Positions 27,753-36,974 of a DNA stretch of 64,000 nucleotides are shown one piece after another. The first letter of the stretch is position 1. Each line of letters begins with the position of its first letter. The DNA is from Phocaeicola plebeius DSM 17135 (GTDB lineage Bacteria; Bacteroidota; Bacteroidia; Bacteroidales; Bacteroidaceae). Location of the stretch: assembly GCF_000187895.1 (NCBI RefSeq), contig NZ_DS990131.1, forward strand, positions 62,001 through 126,000, given 5' to 3'. Both the position numbers and the translations under genes were made by a program. The notes beneath the pieces were generated by a model, which saw nothing but the letters and a program-made list of their open reading frames with translations, was not told the DNA's origin and did not search any database.

Positions 27753-29190
27753 TGTATGGAAAAATGTAGACTGGTGGACCATCGGGCTTTACCTGATACT
27801 GGTCATCTGCGGATGGGTCAGTGTGTGTGGAGCAAGTTATGATTATGGTGAGCCGAATTTCCTGGATATTACCACACGCGCCGGTAAACAGCTGATGTGG
27901 ATAGGCTGTTCACTGGGGATAGGCTTTGTCATACTCATGCTTGAAGACCGCATATATGATACCTATGCCTATCTGCTTTATGGCATCATGATTTTGCTAC
28001 TATTCGGTACTATCTTCAACCCGCATGAAATCAAAGGTTCACGTTCATGGATTGTATTAGGACCGGTAAGTCTGCAACCTGCTGAGTTCGCCAAATTTGC
28101 AACAGCCCTTGCATTAGGAAAATATATAAACGAATATACTTTCCAGATGCAGCGCACCCGCAATCTGATAACCGTATTGGGCATCATTCTGCTGCCTATG
28201 GCATTGATTATACTCCAGAAAGAAACAGGTTCTGCCCTGGTGTACCTATCCTTTTTTTTAATGCTCTACAGGGAAGGGATGACCGGAACGGTTCTATTCT
28301 CCGGAATCTGTGCTGTGGTATTTTTTATTGTCGGCCTAAAATTCAGTGCAGAAATTATGCCTGATGAAATGACATCATGGGGAGAATTCTCCGTGTTGAC
28401 GCTGGTCATTCTGCTTTCTTCCTTTCTGGTGGGAAGATATTGCCAGCGTCAGTCGCCCAAACTTGCAGCCTACATTTTCGGTATCGGAGGCGGAGGAACG
28501 TTATTAGGAGCTTTGTTTTCCAACTACGTAATTCCGTTTAATGTATGTCATCTCCAGTTAGCCCTTTGTGGAGGTATCGTACTTACACTGGCTTTCTTCT
28601 ATCTGCGTGAACGACTGAGAGCTTATTTCTATGTAATTCTGTTCGTAGTTGGCTCGGGCATCTTTTTCTTCTCGACCGACTATGTATTCAATCAGGTACT
28701 TGAACCTCACCAGAAGATTCGAATCGAAGTGTTATTGGGAATGAAAGATGATCCTGCAGGAGCCGGATACAATGTCAATCAAAGTAAAATTGCCATCGGT
28801 TCCGGAGGATTATTCGGAAAAGGCTTTCTCAACGGAACACAGACCAAATTGAAATACGTTCCGGAACAGGATACCGACTTCATTTTCTGCACCATTGGCG
28901 AAGAACAAGGATTTGTCGGCTCCGCTTTTGTCATTTTCTTGTTTATGGCACTCATTCTACGCCTTATCGTGCTATCCGAGCGACAGGAAAGCCGCTTTGG
29001 AAGAGTATACGGCTACTGTGTACTGAGTATATTCTTTTTCCATCTCTTCATCAATATAGGAATGGTTCTCGGACTAACCCCCGTTATCGGTATCCCCCTT
29101 CCCTTCTTCAGCTACGGCGGTTCCTCATTGTGGGGATTTACCATCCTGCTGTTTGTCTTCCTCCGCATTGACGCGGCCAGGGAGAAATAA
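27733..29190 (+). CDS. rodA: Peptidoglycan glycosyltransferase RodA (SEDS family)
   Basis: 485 aa from the ATG at 27733, which overlaps the end of mrdA by 20 nt. About ten membrane segments. SEDS signatures: GSRSWIVLGPVSLQPAEFAKFATALALG (about residues 98-125), ILLQKETGSALVY-like IILQKETGSALVYLSFF, VNQSKIAIGSGGLFGKGFLNGTQTKLKYVPEQDTDFIF and the C-terminal LPFFSYGGSSLW. It polymerises glycan strands together with PBP2. The 100 extra residues in the middle are typical of Bacteroidetes RodA. Its last 66 bases overlap the convergent gldH gene. Confidence 0.95.
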   Translation: MGYMRGSVWKNVDWWTIGLYLILVICGWVSVCGASYDYGEPNFLDITTRAGKQLMWIGCSLGIGFVILMLEDRIYDTYAYLLYGIMILLLFGTIFNPHEIKGSRSWIVLGPVSLQPAEFAKFATALALGKYINEYTFQMQRTRNLITVLGIILLPMALIILQKETGSALVYLSFFLMLYREGMTGTVLFSGICAVVFFIVGLKFSAEIMPDEMTSWGEFSVLTLVILLSSFLVGRYCQRQSPKLAAYIFGIGGGGTLLGALFSNYVIPFNVCHLQLALCGGIVLTLAFFYLRERLRAYFYVILFVVGSGIFFFSTDYVFNQVLEPHQKIRIEVLLGMKDDPAGAGYNVNQSKIAIGSGGLFGKGFLNGTQTKLKYVPEQDTDFIFCTIGEEQGFVGSAFVIFLFMALILRLIVLSERQESRFGRVYGYCVLSIFFFHLFINIGMVLGLTPVIGIPLPFFSYGGSSLWGFTILLFVFLRIDAAREK

Positions 29191-29676
29191 CCGGATTCCC
29201 ACATCGGATATTCCAGGCAATGGATTCTGCCTCATCAGATGAGTGATACGAAAAATGCGTTCTATTGAGTCGGTAGAGAAAATAACCGGTTTATCTGACA
29301 CATATACATGCTGATACAATCCTCCCATTGCCCCACTCTGCACCCAGTGTCCTTTTTCATCGGTCAGATAAATGTGCAGTGTATCCGTGCAGGGCGGTAT
29401 TGAATCGCCTTCCGACTGCGTCACCGAAAGCCAGATATCCCGATAAGGATATTCTCCGGTATGACGGAGGCCTATCTCCATCCGGTACTCACCGGAAGAA
29501 AGTCCTACAGGAAGATGGAAAGCCAGGGAATCAGATTTATCCCAGCCTTCTTCACCAGAAACAGCCTGATATACATGATAACGTGTATCTGTATGACAGG
29601 CATTCAGCAGGAACAAGACACATAGTGCCAGTCCTGCCTTTATATAATAGATAAAAGATTCTTTAAGCCTGTACAT
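29125..29676 (-). CDS. gldH: GldH-family lipoprotein (gliding motility-associated)
   Basis: 183 aa from the ATG at 29676. A lipoprotein signal with lipobox LLNAC puts the lipidated Cys near residue 25. The body has LPVGLSSGEYRMEIGLRHTGEYPYRDIWLSV and GISDVGIRL, typical of GldH. In gliding Bacteroidetes GldH supports motility and type IX secretion; non-gliding Bacteroidales retain it with unclear role. The start overlaps the PSP1 gene by 14 nt, and the C-terminal tail reads into the 3' end of convergent rodA. Confidence 0.85.
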   Translation of the reverse strand: MYRLKESFIYYIKAGLALCVLFLLNACHTDTRYHVYQAVSGEEGWDKSDSLAFHLPVGLSSGEYRMEIGLRHTGEYPYRDIWLSVTQSEGDSIPPCTDTLHIYLTDEKGHWVQSGAMGGLYQHVYVSDKPVIFSTDSIERIFRITHLMRQNPLPGISDVGIRLFLPGRVNAEEDKQQDGKSPQ

Positions 29677-31060
29677 CCGTATTTGTATTACGCTCCGGAC
29701 GTTTGTTTCCCTCGTTATTCCGACGGAAATTTCTCCGCCCGTTGCGGTTAGGGCGAGGTTCCTGACCGGCTTTTGCCTGTGGTGCATTTCCGGCATTTTC
29801 AGCCGCTGGAGCCTGTGGAGCTGCCGGAGCCGGATTCCCTTTCGGTCTCTGTGGACGGTTATTTCTTCCTTGCGGTCCTTTATTTTCTTTCTCCTTAGGA
29901 GCGTCTGGAGTTTGTCCATTACCCACTTCTACAGGAGCCGCTGACGCATTGTTTTGTGATGCCTGCCCTTTTTGTTTCTTTTTCCGGTTCTTACCACCTT
30001 TTGTCTTATCAAAACGGGTCAAGCTCTCTTGCTCCAGCAAGTCTTTTGAACGCTGCGATTCACGTCCGGAGAATTCGTCATCCAATTTTTCAGGCTTTTC
30101 TCCCCGTTTATTCATATTCAGCACTTCAAAGGCTCTGCGTGCGGAGATAGTCACTTCATTTGCCAGGAAACTCTTATCCGTACTATAAGTAATAGTTCCT
30201 TTCAGAATATCTGCCTTGAAGTAATAATACATGTTGTCCAACGTTTCAAGGGTAATTTCCTTACTCGGCAAGCGTTTCTGACATTCCACGTAGGCATCTA
30301 CTTCATAATTCAGGCAGCATTTCAGTTTGGCACACTGTCCGGCCAGTTTCTGTGGATTAAGCGAAATATCCTGAAAACGAGCCGCACTGGTCGACACTGA
30401 AACGAAGTTCGTCATCCACGTAGCACAGCACAACTCGCGTCCGCACGGTCCGATTCCTCCGATACGTCCGGCTTCCTGACGTGCACCAATCTGTTTCATT
30501 TCGATACGCACCCGGAAAGTCTCAGCCAGCACCTTAATCAGCTGACGGAAATCCACACGTTCATCTGCAATGTAATAGAATATTGCCTTATTGCCATCAC
30601 CCTGGTATTCCACGTCACCGATTTTCATCTGAAGTCCCAGGCTTTCTGCAATCTTACGCGAGCGAATCATTGTATCATGTTCACGTGATTTTGCTTCCTC
30701 ATATTTTTCCATGTCCACCGGCTTTACCTTACGGTAAATACGGCGTATTTCTGCATCAGGCTTCAAATTAGCCTTACGCATCTGCAAGGGAACCAGTCTT
30801 CCGGTCAGTGTTACCGTACCGATGTCATGTCCCGGACTGGCTTCCACTGCCACAATATCTCCCTTCTCCAAATGCAGCCCGTTGCTGTTTTTATAATATC
30901 CCTTACGGGTATTCTTAAACTGAACTTCCACCATATCCTGTTCGTCTGCATTTCCAGGAATATCGGCCAGCCAGTCGTAAGTATTCAATTTATTATTCTG
31001 TCGTCCGCAGCCTCCACAGCAGAGTCGGCCACTTCCGTTTTTAAGCTTGAAATCGTCCAT
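29663..31060 (-). CDS. PSP1 domain protein (RicT/YaaT-like)
   Basis: 465 aa. The N-terminus carries LCCGGCGRQNNKLNTYDWLADIPGN; the PSP1 domain contains MEVQFKNTRKGYY-like VEVQFKNTRKGYYKN. A Cys-rich iron-sulfur-binding-like centre follows: GIGPCGRELCCATWM and GQCAKLKCCLNYE, as in RicT/YaaT. The last 140 residues are low-complexity (Lys/Arg/Asn/Pro/Ala-rich). B. subtilis YaaT acts in RNA maturation and phosphorelay complexes; the role here is not known. It lies 6 bp after holB and overlaps gldH, so the three form an operon. Confidence 0.88.
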   Translation of the reverse strand: MDDFKLKNGSGRLCCGGCGRQNNKLNTYDWLADIPGNADEQDMVEVQFKNTRKGYYKNSNGLHLEKGDIVAVEASPGHDIGTVTLTGRLVPLQMRKANLKPDAEIRRIYRKVKPVDMEKYEEAKSREHDTMIRSRKIAESLGLQMKIGDVEYQGDGNKAIFYYIADERVDFRQLIKVLAETFRVRIEMKQIGARQEAGRIGGIGPCGRELCCATWMTNFVSVSTSAARFQDISLNPQKLAGQCAKLKCCLNYEVDAYVECQKRLPSKEITLETLDNMYYYFKADILKGTITYSTDKSFLANEVTISARRAFEVLNMNKRGEKPEKLDDEFSGRESQRSKDLLEQESLTRFDKTKGGKNRKKKQKGQASQNNASAAPVEVGNGQTPDAPKEKENKGPQGRNNRPQRPKGNPAPAAPQAPAAENAGNAPQAKAGQEPRPNRNGRRNFRRNNEGNKRPERNTNTDVQA

Positions 31061-31066
31061 ATATTG

Positions 31067-32197
31067 TTATTGTTGTTTCATTTCTACAATCATCCTCAGC
31101 GCCATATCAAAAAAAACCATCTTCGGATTCACATTCTGCTCAATGTGTACCTGTGCCTCCTCCAGCAATCCCATCACGGAAATAATGTTCCGCTCATTGA
31201 TGTAAGGAGCAAAACGGCTGGCAAACTGTAACTCCTCCGGACTCAGATATACCATATCAGGTTGACGGAAATTGCAGATAAAGTTTTCACGCACCATCCG
31301 CTGGCAATATTCCAGGAGGTTCTTCTGCCGCTCGCGCCCCATTCCTGCCACCTGCTCACTCCACGCTTTCAGACTACGAATATCACGTTTATAGGCCGTG
31401 CGCATCAGGTTCACAAAGAGTTCAAAACAAAGCTTGTTTTCCTCTCCCAAATGCACATTTTCCACAGCCCTCAACAAACTTCCGGCCGAACGGTGTGCTA
31501 TGTCACGGGCATCTTCCACAGGGAGCATATAACGCTCCACCAGATAACGCTCAATGTCCGACTCCGGCAAGGGCTTTAAATTGATGCGCTGCGTACGACT
31601 CACAATCGTAGGAAGCAATAAATCAGGTTCCTCACTCACCAACAGAAAAACAGTCTTTAAAGGAGGTTCTTCCAGCAGTTTCAGCAACTTATTCGCACAT
31701 TCCACATTCATTTTTTCCGGAAGCCAGATAAGCATGACCTTGTATCCTCCCTGACTGGCTTTCAGCGAGAGTTTCCGTTGAATTTCATCACTCTCACGCA
31801 CATAAATCTGAGGTTGCTGATTGCCCGCATCAATGACCCTCATCCACTCCTGAAGGTCGGCATACGGATTACGTCCCAGCATTTCACGCCATTGAGGCAG
31901 GAATTCATCACAGACCACGTCCCTTCCGGCCTTTTTACGTACCACCGGAAAAGCAAAATGCATGTCAGGATGAGCCAGATGGTCCATCATCTTGCACGAA
32001 TTACATTGGCCGCACGCATCATTTTCTGCAGGATGATGACAAAGAAGATAACGTGCCACAGCTAAAGCTACGGGTAGCTTTCCACTTCCAGCAGGTCCCG
32101 TCAGCAACACAGCATGAGGCATCTTCCCATTCTTTGCACTATGAATGAGAAGTTGTTTCACACCTTCTTGTCCGATTACATCCTTAAAAAACGACAT
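31067..32197 (-). CDS. holB: DNA polymerase III delta' subunit
   Basis: 376 aa, AAA clamp-loader family. AVLLTGPAGSGKLPVALAVARYL (Walker A about residues 34-42, with Lys but Leu in place of the usual Thr/Ser) and a zinc module CHHPAENDACGQCNSCKMM follow; KMNVECANKLLKLLEEPPLKTVFLLVSEEPDLLLPTIVSRTQ is the SRC-containing sensor region. Delta' is part of the clamp loader that places the sliding clamp. The Walker A change fits an ATP-inactive delta'. A reverse-strand -7 box TATTTTTG is at 32252-32259. Confidence 0.9.
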   Translation of the reverse strand: MSFFKDVIGQEGVKQLLIHSAKNGKMPHAVLLTGPAGSGKLPVALAVARYLLCHHPAENDACGQCNSCKMMDHLAHPDMHFAFPVVRKKAGRDVVCDEFLPQWREMLGRNPYADLQEWMRVIDAGNQQPQIYVRESDEIQRKLSLKASQGGYKVMLIWLPEKMNVECANKLLKLLEEPPLKTVFLLVSEEPDLLLPTIVSRTQRINLKPLPESDIERYLVERYMLPVEDARDIAHRSAGSLLRAVENVHLGEENKLCFELFVNLMRTAYKRDIRSLKAWSEQVAGMGRERQKNLLEYCQRMVRENFICNFRQPDMVYLSPEELQFASRFAPYINERNIISVMGLLEEAQVHIEQNVNPKMVFFDMALRMIVEMKQQ

Positions 32198-32251
32198 ATT
32201 GTTCCGTAAAAATCAGGTTCTTTTTTTGACTGTTACTACTATATAATCGGA

Positions 32252-32259
32252 CAAAAATA
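32252..32259 (-). promoter_or_regulatory. -7 box of the holB-PSP1-gldH operon
   Basis: Reverse-strand TATTTTTG fits TAnnTTTG, 55 bp before the holB start. Confidence 0.5.
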
Positions 32260-32300
32260 AGAAAAAAATCGTAGTTTCAGGAGATATTCACCTTTTATTA

Positions 32301-33590
32301 TTATATAACCGGCGTAAACAAATGCGCGAACCACCCTACGAAACGACGCCATACACTCCGCTTCTTATATTCCTCACGGGGCATAATCGTACTATTGAGC
32401 TTGTCGTTTTGAAATACTTCCCCCAACTCGGCAGTAGTAGGCAAATCCAGAATAAAAGCATTGATTTCATAATCATAATGCAGACTACGGCTGTTCAAGT
32501 TCGTACTGCCCACCGTACAGAACCGCTCGTCCACCATCATGATTTTAGAATGATGAAAGCCTCCATTAAACACGTAGATGTGTGCTCCCGCCTTACGCAG
32601 CTTATTGGCTATATAAAATCCGGCATCGGGAGTAAAAGAGATATCCGACTTCCCCGGAATCATAATTTCCACCCGAACTCCCCGTTCAGCCGCCCGTTTG
32701 ATGGCATTTCTGACCTTACGGGTAGGAGTAAAATAAGGATTGATAATCTGCACCTTACGTTCTGCAGCATCCAACGCTGCAATATAAGCTTCACGCATGA
32801 TTTCCGGACAAACTTTCGGAATACGCTGCACAATGGCCACCCTTCTTCCGGAACCCTCGCACAACGTATCGTGCACCACTTGTCCTTCTTTCAAACCTTC
32901 GTGCGTTTCCTTATTCCATACGCCTAAAAAAGCTTTTTCCAGATACTGCACAGCCGGTCCTTCTATACGGATGTGCATATCGCGCCAGGGACCGATTTCG
33001 GGAAGCCCGTTGATATAATAATCGGCAATATTCATGCCTCCCGTATATCCCACCTTTCCGTCAATTACCACAATTTTCTGATGGTCACGACAAAACACGT
33101 GATTGATATAAGGAAAACGAATGGGACTGAAACGGGCCATTTCCACTCCTCTTTCCGCCAGCATCTTCAGATGTTCCTTTCGCAAGGGACGACTGTTCGA
33201 CAAATTTCCAAAGTCATCAAACAGGGCCTTGATTGTCACTCCTTCTTTGGCTTTCTCCGCCAACAAGGTAAACAATTCCTTGGCAATAGAATCACTGCGG
33301 AAATTAAAGTATTCCAGATGGATATAGTTTTCAGCCTTCTTTATATCCTCAAACAGATGTTCAAACTTGCTGCGACCGCTCTTCAACAAAGTCATACGAT
33401 TACAAGCCGTAACAGGAATTTGTTTTTCTTTCAAAAAACGGGCAAACAAGGAATCAGCAGGCAAGTAAACTTTAGCAGTATCTACTTCAGCCCGACCTGG
33501 AACCTCTTTCAGGCTTTGTCCTTTGACCGAAATCACACTACATATAATTATTACCCACCCTAACAGGTATAACTTTACTTTCATCTTCAT
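32301..33590 (-). CDS. Cardiolipin synthase / phospholipase D-family protein
   Basis: 429 aa with two PLD motifs: HQKIVVIDGKVGYTGGMN (about residues 170-187) and HHSKIMMVDERFCTVGSTNLNSRS (about 344-367). N-terminal residues 1-25 are a signal or membrane anchor (LYLLGWVIIICSVISVKG); the two transmembrane helices of many ClsA proteins are missing, so it is nearer the ClsB/ClsC-like or bacteroidal short form. It condenses phosphatidylglycerol (or PG with PE) to cardiolipin. A reverse-strand -7 box TATTTTTG lies at 33604-33611, close to the start codon. Confidence 0.88.
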   Translation of the reverse strand: MKMKVKLYLLGWVIIICSVISVKGQSLKEVPGRAEVDTAKVYLPADSLFARFLKEKQIPVTACNRMTLLKSGRSKFEHLFEDIKKAENYIHLEYFNFRSDSIAKELFTLLAEKAKEGVTIKALFDDFGNLSNSRPLRKEHLKMLAERGVEMARFSPIRFPYINHVFCRDHQKIVVIDGKVGYTGGMNIADYYINGLPEIGPWRDMHIRIEGPAVQYLEKAFLGVWNKETHEGLKEGQVVHDTLCEGSGRRVAIVQRIPKVCPEIMREAYIAALDAAERKVQIINPYFTPTRKVRNAIKRAAERGVRVEIMIPGKSDISFTPDAGFYIANKLRKAGAHIYVFNGGFHHSKIMMVDERFCTVGSTNLNSRSLHYDYEINAFILDLPTTAELGEVFQNDKLNSTIMPREEYKKRSVWRRFVGWFAHLFTPVI

Positions 33591-33603
33591 AACGGTTATC
33601 GGG

Positions 33604-33611
33604 CAAAAATA
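33604..33611 (-). promoter_or_regulatory. -7 box upstream of cardiolipin synthase
   Basis: Reverse-strand TATTTTTG fits TAnnTTTG; only 14 bp separate it from the first ATG, so the leader would be very short. Confidence 0.45.
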
Positions 33612-33749
33612 TGGAATATTTCAGAAAAGACCATGATTTTCTGAAACAGAATTGAAAGATTTACCATCTATTCCGCCAAATAGCCTTATATATACTCCCC
33701 TGACATGATGAAACTCTTAGCTGTAATTACCAAACAAAATACTGCTTCC

Positions 33750-33859
33750 AAACGCAAGTGCATTCACAATGAAACGTAAGTACATTTGACACAAAACACA
33801 AGGAAGTTTCATCTTAAACGCAAGTACATTTCAGATTGAACGAAAAGGTGTTTTTTCAA
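33750..33859. repeat. Five-unit degenerate 22-bp tandem array (AAACGYAAGTACATTT core)
   Basis: Units start at 33750, 33772, 33794, 33816 and 33838, exactly 22 bp apart. Units 1, 2 and 4 are close copies (AAACGCAAGTGCATT, AAACGTAAGTACATTT, AAACGCAAGTACATTT); unit 3 (AAACACAAGGAAGTTT) and unit 5 (GAACGAAAAGGTGTTT) are diverged. The rest of the 582-bp gene-free stretch (33,591-34,172) holds only the mdh promoter and AT-rich DNA without recognisable genes. Confidence 0.8.
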
Positions 33860-34102
33860 GGAAGAAGAAAATGCCTCAGGAAAGTGAAAAAAGGATACAA
33901 AATCTTGACATCAGCATATTAAATAAGGCAGCAGGGAAAAGAATTTAAAGTGATAAAATGCAAACAAAGAAATGTAACCTACTCTTTGCAAAATTGGGAT
34001 ATGACATCTAAAAATAGTGAAATTTTTCCGTAATTGCCGAAAATCATCTTTTTTCATCCTATATTTACCAGTGTAAAGATTCGTTTTCACTGATAACTTT
34101 CC

Positions 34103-34110
34103 TATCTTTG
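34103..34110 (+). promoter_or_regulatory. -7 box of the malate dehydrogenase gene
   Basis: TATCTTTG fits TAnnTTTG, 62 bp before the ATG. A T-rich -33-like region (GTTTTC) lies near 34083. Confidence 0.6.
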
Positions 34111-34172
34111 CATTGAAGAAAAAACAAAGACTGACTATACACTTTTATACATAACTTAAATACATAAGAATT

Positions 34173-35174
34173 ATGGAATTTGTAACAAACGAAAAACTTA
34201 CCATTGTTGGTGCTGCCGGTATGATCGGTTCTAACATGGCTCAGACTGCTATCATGATGGGCTTAACTCCTAACATCTGTTTGTACGACCCGTACGCTCC
34301 AGGTTTGGAAGGTGTTGCTGAAGAATTGTTCCACTGCGGTTTCGAAGGTGTGAACATCACTTTCACTTCAGATATCAAAGAAGCGCTGACTGGTGCTAAA
34401 TATATCGTAAACTCAGGTGGTGCTGCTCGTAAAGCTGGTATGACTCGTGAAGACCTGTTGAAAGGTAACGCAGCTATCGCAGAAGAATTCGGTAAGAACG
34501 TAAAACAGTACTGTCCGGATGTAAAACACATCGTAGTTATCTTCAACCCTGCTGACATCACAGGTTTGATCACACTGTTGTACTCTGGTTTGAAACCGGG
34601 TCAGGTAACTACTTTGGCTGCTCTTGACTCTACTCGTCTGCGCAGCGAATTGGCAAAACACTTCGGTATCTCTATGGACGCTGTTGAAAACTGCCGTACT
34701 TACGGTGGTCACGGCGAACAGATGGCTGTATTTGCTTCTACTGCTAAAGTAAACGGTAAAGCTTTGACAGACATCATCGGTACTGACGCTTTGACAAAAG
34801 AACAGTGGGCTGAAATCCAGCAGAAAGTAACTAAGGGTGGTGCTAACATCATCAACTTGCGTGGCCGTTCTTCATTCCAGAGCCCGTCATACGTTTCTAT
34901 CGAAATGATTGGTGCTGCTATGGGTGGCAAAGCATTCCGCTGGCCGGCTGGTACTTACGTTTCTAACGAAAAGTACGACCACATCATGATGGCTTGGGAA
35001 ACTTCTATCACTGCTGACGGTTGCCACTGCGCTGCTTTGAACGGTACTGCAGAAGAACAAGCTGCTTTGGATAAGAGCTACGAACACTTGTGCGCACTGC
35101 GTGACGAAGTAATCGCTATGGGCGTTCTTCCTCCAGTAGCTGAATGGAACAAGCTGAACCCGAACATTAAATAA
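34173..35174 (+). CDS. mdh: Malate dehydrogenase
   Basis: 333 aa. The NAD-binding loop LTIVGAAGMIGSNMAQTA (about residues 9-26) is followed by the LDYPYAP-like acidic strand end, then NPADITGLITLL and the catalytic region YGGHGEQMAVF (His near residue 180). It interconverts malate and oxaloacetate, part of the reductive branch to succinate. Codon use differs sharply from neighbours: strong preference for GCT, GGT, CGT, GAA and AAA, the pattern of a very highly expressed gene. A terminator follows and the gene stands alone. Confidence 0.95.
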   Translation: MEFVTNEKLTIVGAAGMIGSNMAQTAIMMGLTPNICLYDPYAPGLEGVAEELFHCGFEGVNITFTSDIKEALTGAKYIVNSGGAARKAGMTREDLLKGNAAIAEEFGKNVKQYCPDVKHIVVIFNPADITGLITLLYSGLKPGQVTTLAALDSTRLRSELAKHFGISMDAVENCRTYGGHGEQMAVFASTAKVNGKALTDIIGTDALTKEQWAEIQQKVTKGGANIINLRGRSSFQSPSYVSIEMIGAAMGGKAFRWPAGTYVSNEKYDHIMMAWETSITADGCHCAALNGTAEEQAALDKSYEHLCALRDEVIAMGVLPPVAEWNKLNPNIK

Positions 35175-35197
35175 TCGGATTTTCCATTAATATAAAA

Positions 35198-35226
35198 GGA
35201 GACTGAATCATCGGTCTCCTTTTTTT
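35198..35226 (+). terminator. Terminator of mdh
   Basis: AGGAGAC / GTCTCCT (35198-35204 with 35214-35220), followed by T6. Confidence 0.85.
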
Positions 35227-35340
35227 ATGCCCAATTCTAACGCACTTGTACATCATACAAAATCATAAAAACCTCATTTTTATATATTTACGTTTTCCCA
35301 ATGTACATCTGAAAACATTCAGTCTCTCTCTTAAAAGCAC

Positions 35341-35348
35341 TACCTTTG
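35341..35348 (+). promoter_or_regulatory. -7 box upstream of the PAP2 gene
   Basis: TACCTTTG fits TAnnTTTG and lies 39 bp before the ATG at 35387; it excludes the longer reading frame starting at 35246. Confidence 0.55.
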
Positions 35349-35386
35349 CCGCTCTTTACCATGTATTCCTAAAACCACGGGCAGCA

Positions 35387-36961
35387 ATGAGAATATACAC
35401 TTTACTATTTTTCTTTATTTCAGCACTGATCTGTCACTCGCTGTATGCACATACTCCCGCGAGCAGTTATTTTTTGATGCAAGACTCCACGTCTTCTCTT
35501 ACCTCATTGACTCTTCCAGCGAAGCCAAAGAAAACAAAGGAACTTTTCCAGCATAACTTTTCGTACATGGGAATTCCTTTTATCGTTTCCGGCTTAATCG
35601 TGAAAAAACAAAACCAGGATTTCCGTACACTACGCAATCGCTTCCAGCCTACCTTTCACCACGAATATGACAATTATACACAATATGTCCCGTTAGTTGC
35701 TACATGGAGCATGAAATTAGCTGGAGTAGAAAGTCGTAGTTCATGGAAGGAGCTCACAGTCAGCAATGTTTTCTCAGCAGCCCTTATGGCCGGCTTTGTC
35801 AACACCCTGAAATATACGACCAAAGAAATGCGTCCGGACAATTCGTCAAACAATTCATTTCCTTCCGGACATACAGCCACCGCTTTTATGTGCGCCACAA
35901 TCCTGCATAAAGAATACGGCATGCTCAGTCCGTGGTATAGCATCGGGGGATATACCCTGGCAGGAGTGACTGGTATCACGCGACAGCTGAACAACCGTCA
36001 CTGGATTGGCGATGTACTGGTAGGAGCCGGAATAGGTATGATTTCAACAGACTTAGGCTATTTCTTTTCCGACCTGATTTTTCGTAAGAATACCACCAGC
36101 AGCCAGTTAACAACCCACTTCAACCGCTACGATACACCTTCATTCCTGAGTCTCAACATGGGATTTGCCACAGGACCTTCCACTTTACGCACCGCCGACC
36201 TCTATGACACAGAAGAAGGAACTCCTTTGGGTATGCGCCTGCATACGGGTACATCGACCGTTGTCAGCGCAGAAGGAGCTTACTTTTTCAATGCGTATAT
36301 CGGCTTGGGAGGACGCCTGAGAGTAGCTACCGTACCTGTTATTGCCGACATTCCCGAAGAGAACAAACAACATTTTGACCTGGACAATGACTTAAAGGAA
36401 GGAGCTCCTGTCAACATGTACCTGCTCGACGGACTGGAATCGGACCATTTAGGCATGTGCGACATCGATTTAGGACTTTACTTTTCTTATCCGCTCAGCA
36501 GCCGTTTCTTAATAGGAAGCAAACTGTTAGCCGGACGACGCACTAATGCAAACTTTACCTTAAATTCTATTTCACGGATTAATCCAGCCATTTTCGACCG
36601 TCAGAAAGTGAGCCAGGAAGCCTACGACCAATTCTATAAAGCCGACGTAGATTACTATATCCAGCAGGAAGGCCTCAGCGTTCAGGAAATGCTACAAAGC
36701 ACTTTCATTGATGAAGAGTTTCTTCATATCCGTAAAAGTTCTACATTCAAATTAGGAACCGGCCTTTCTCTCGCCTACCGCTACAAGGAAAATGCGGCCC
36801 TGCGTCTCTATTGCGACTATGACTTTGCCTCCCCTCGGCTGACATACGACCTGGAGAACTCCTGGGCAGACGAAGACGGTAACCGGGAAGTCCGTTCGTA
36901 TAGTAAAAGAACGCCTATGCATAATTTTACTTTCGGAGCTTCCATCGCGTTCATGTTTTAA
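35387..36961 (+). CDS. PAP2-family phosphatase fused to a barrel-like C-terminal domain
   Basis: 524 aa from the ATG at 35387, which gives a clean signal peptide (residues 1-22, ending LYAH). The PAP2 triad is complete: KEMRPDNSS (about 155-163), SFPSGHTATAF (about 166-176) and TRQLNNRHWIGDVLVG (about 205-220). The remaining 270 residues contain no hydrophobic helices, alternate like beta strands and end in ASIAFMF, a C-terminal Phe as in outer-membrane barrels. PAP2 enzymes dephosphorylate lipid phosphates such as lipid A or undecaprenyl-PP; the substrate here is unknown. It converges on the truncated regulator 13 bp away. Confidence 0.85.
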   Translation: MRIYTLLFFFISALICHSLYAHTPASSYFLMQDSTSSLTSLTLPAKPKKTKELFQHNFSYMGIPFIVSGLIVKKQNQDFRTLRNRFQPTFHHEYDNYTQYVPLVATWSMKLAGVESRSSWKELTVSNVFSAALMAGFVNTLKYTTKEMRPDNSSNNSFPSGHTATAFMCATILHKEYGMLSPWYSIGGYTLAGVTGITRQLNNRHWIGDVLVGAGIGMISTDLGYFFSDLIFRKNTTSSQLTTHFNRYDTPSFLSLNMGFATGPSTLRTADLYDTEEGTPLGMRLHTGTSTVVSAEGAYFFNAYIGLGGRLRVATVPVIADIPEENKQHFDLDNDLKEGAPVNMYLLDGLESDHLGMCDIDLGLYFSYPLSSRFLIGSKLLAGRRTNANFTLNSISRINPAIFDRQKVSQEAYDQFYKADVDYYIQQEGLSVQEMLQSTFIDEEFLHIRKSSTFKLGTGLSLAYRYKENAALRLYCDYDFASPRLTYDLENSWADEDGNREVRSYSKRTPMHNFTFGASIAFMF

Positions 36962-36974
36962 CGGCTAAGTACCC

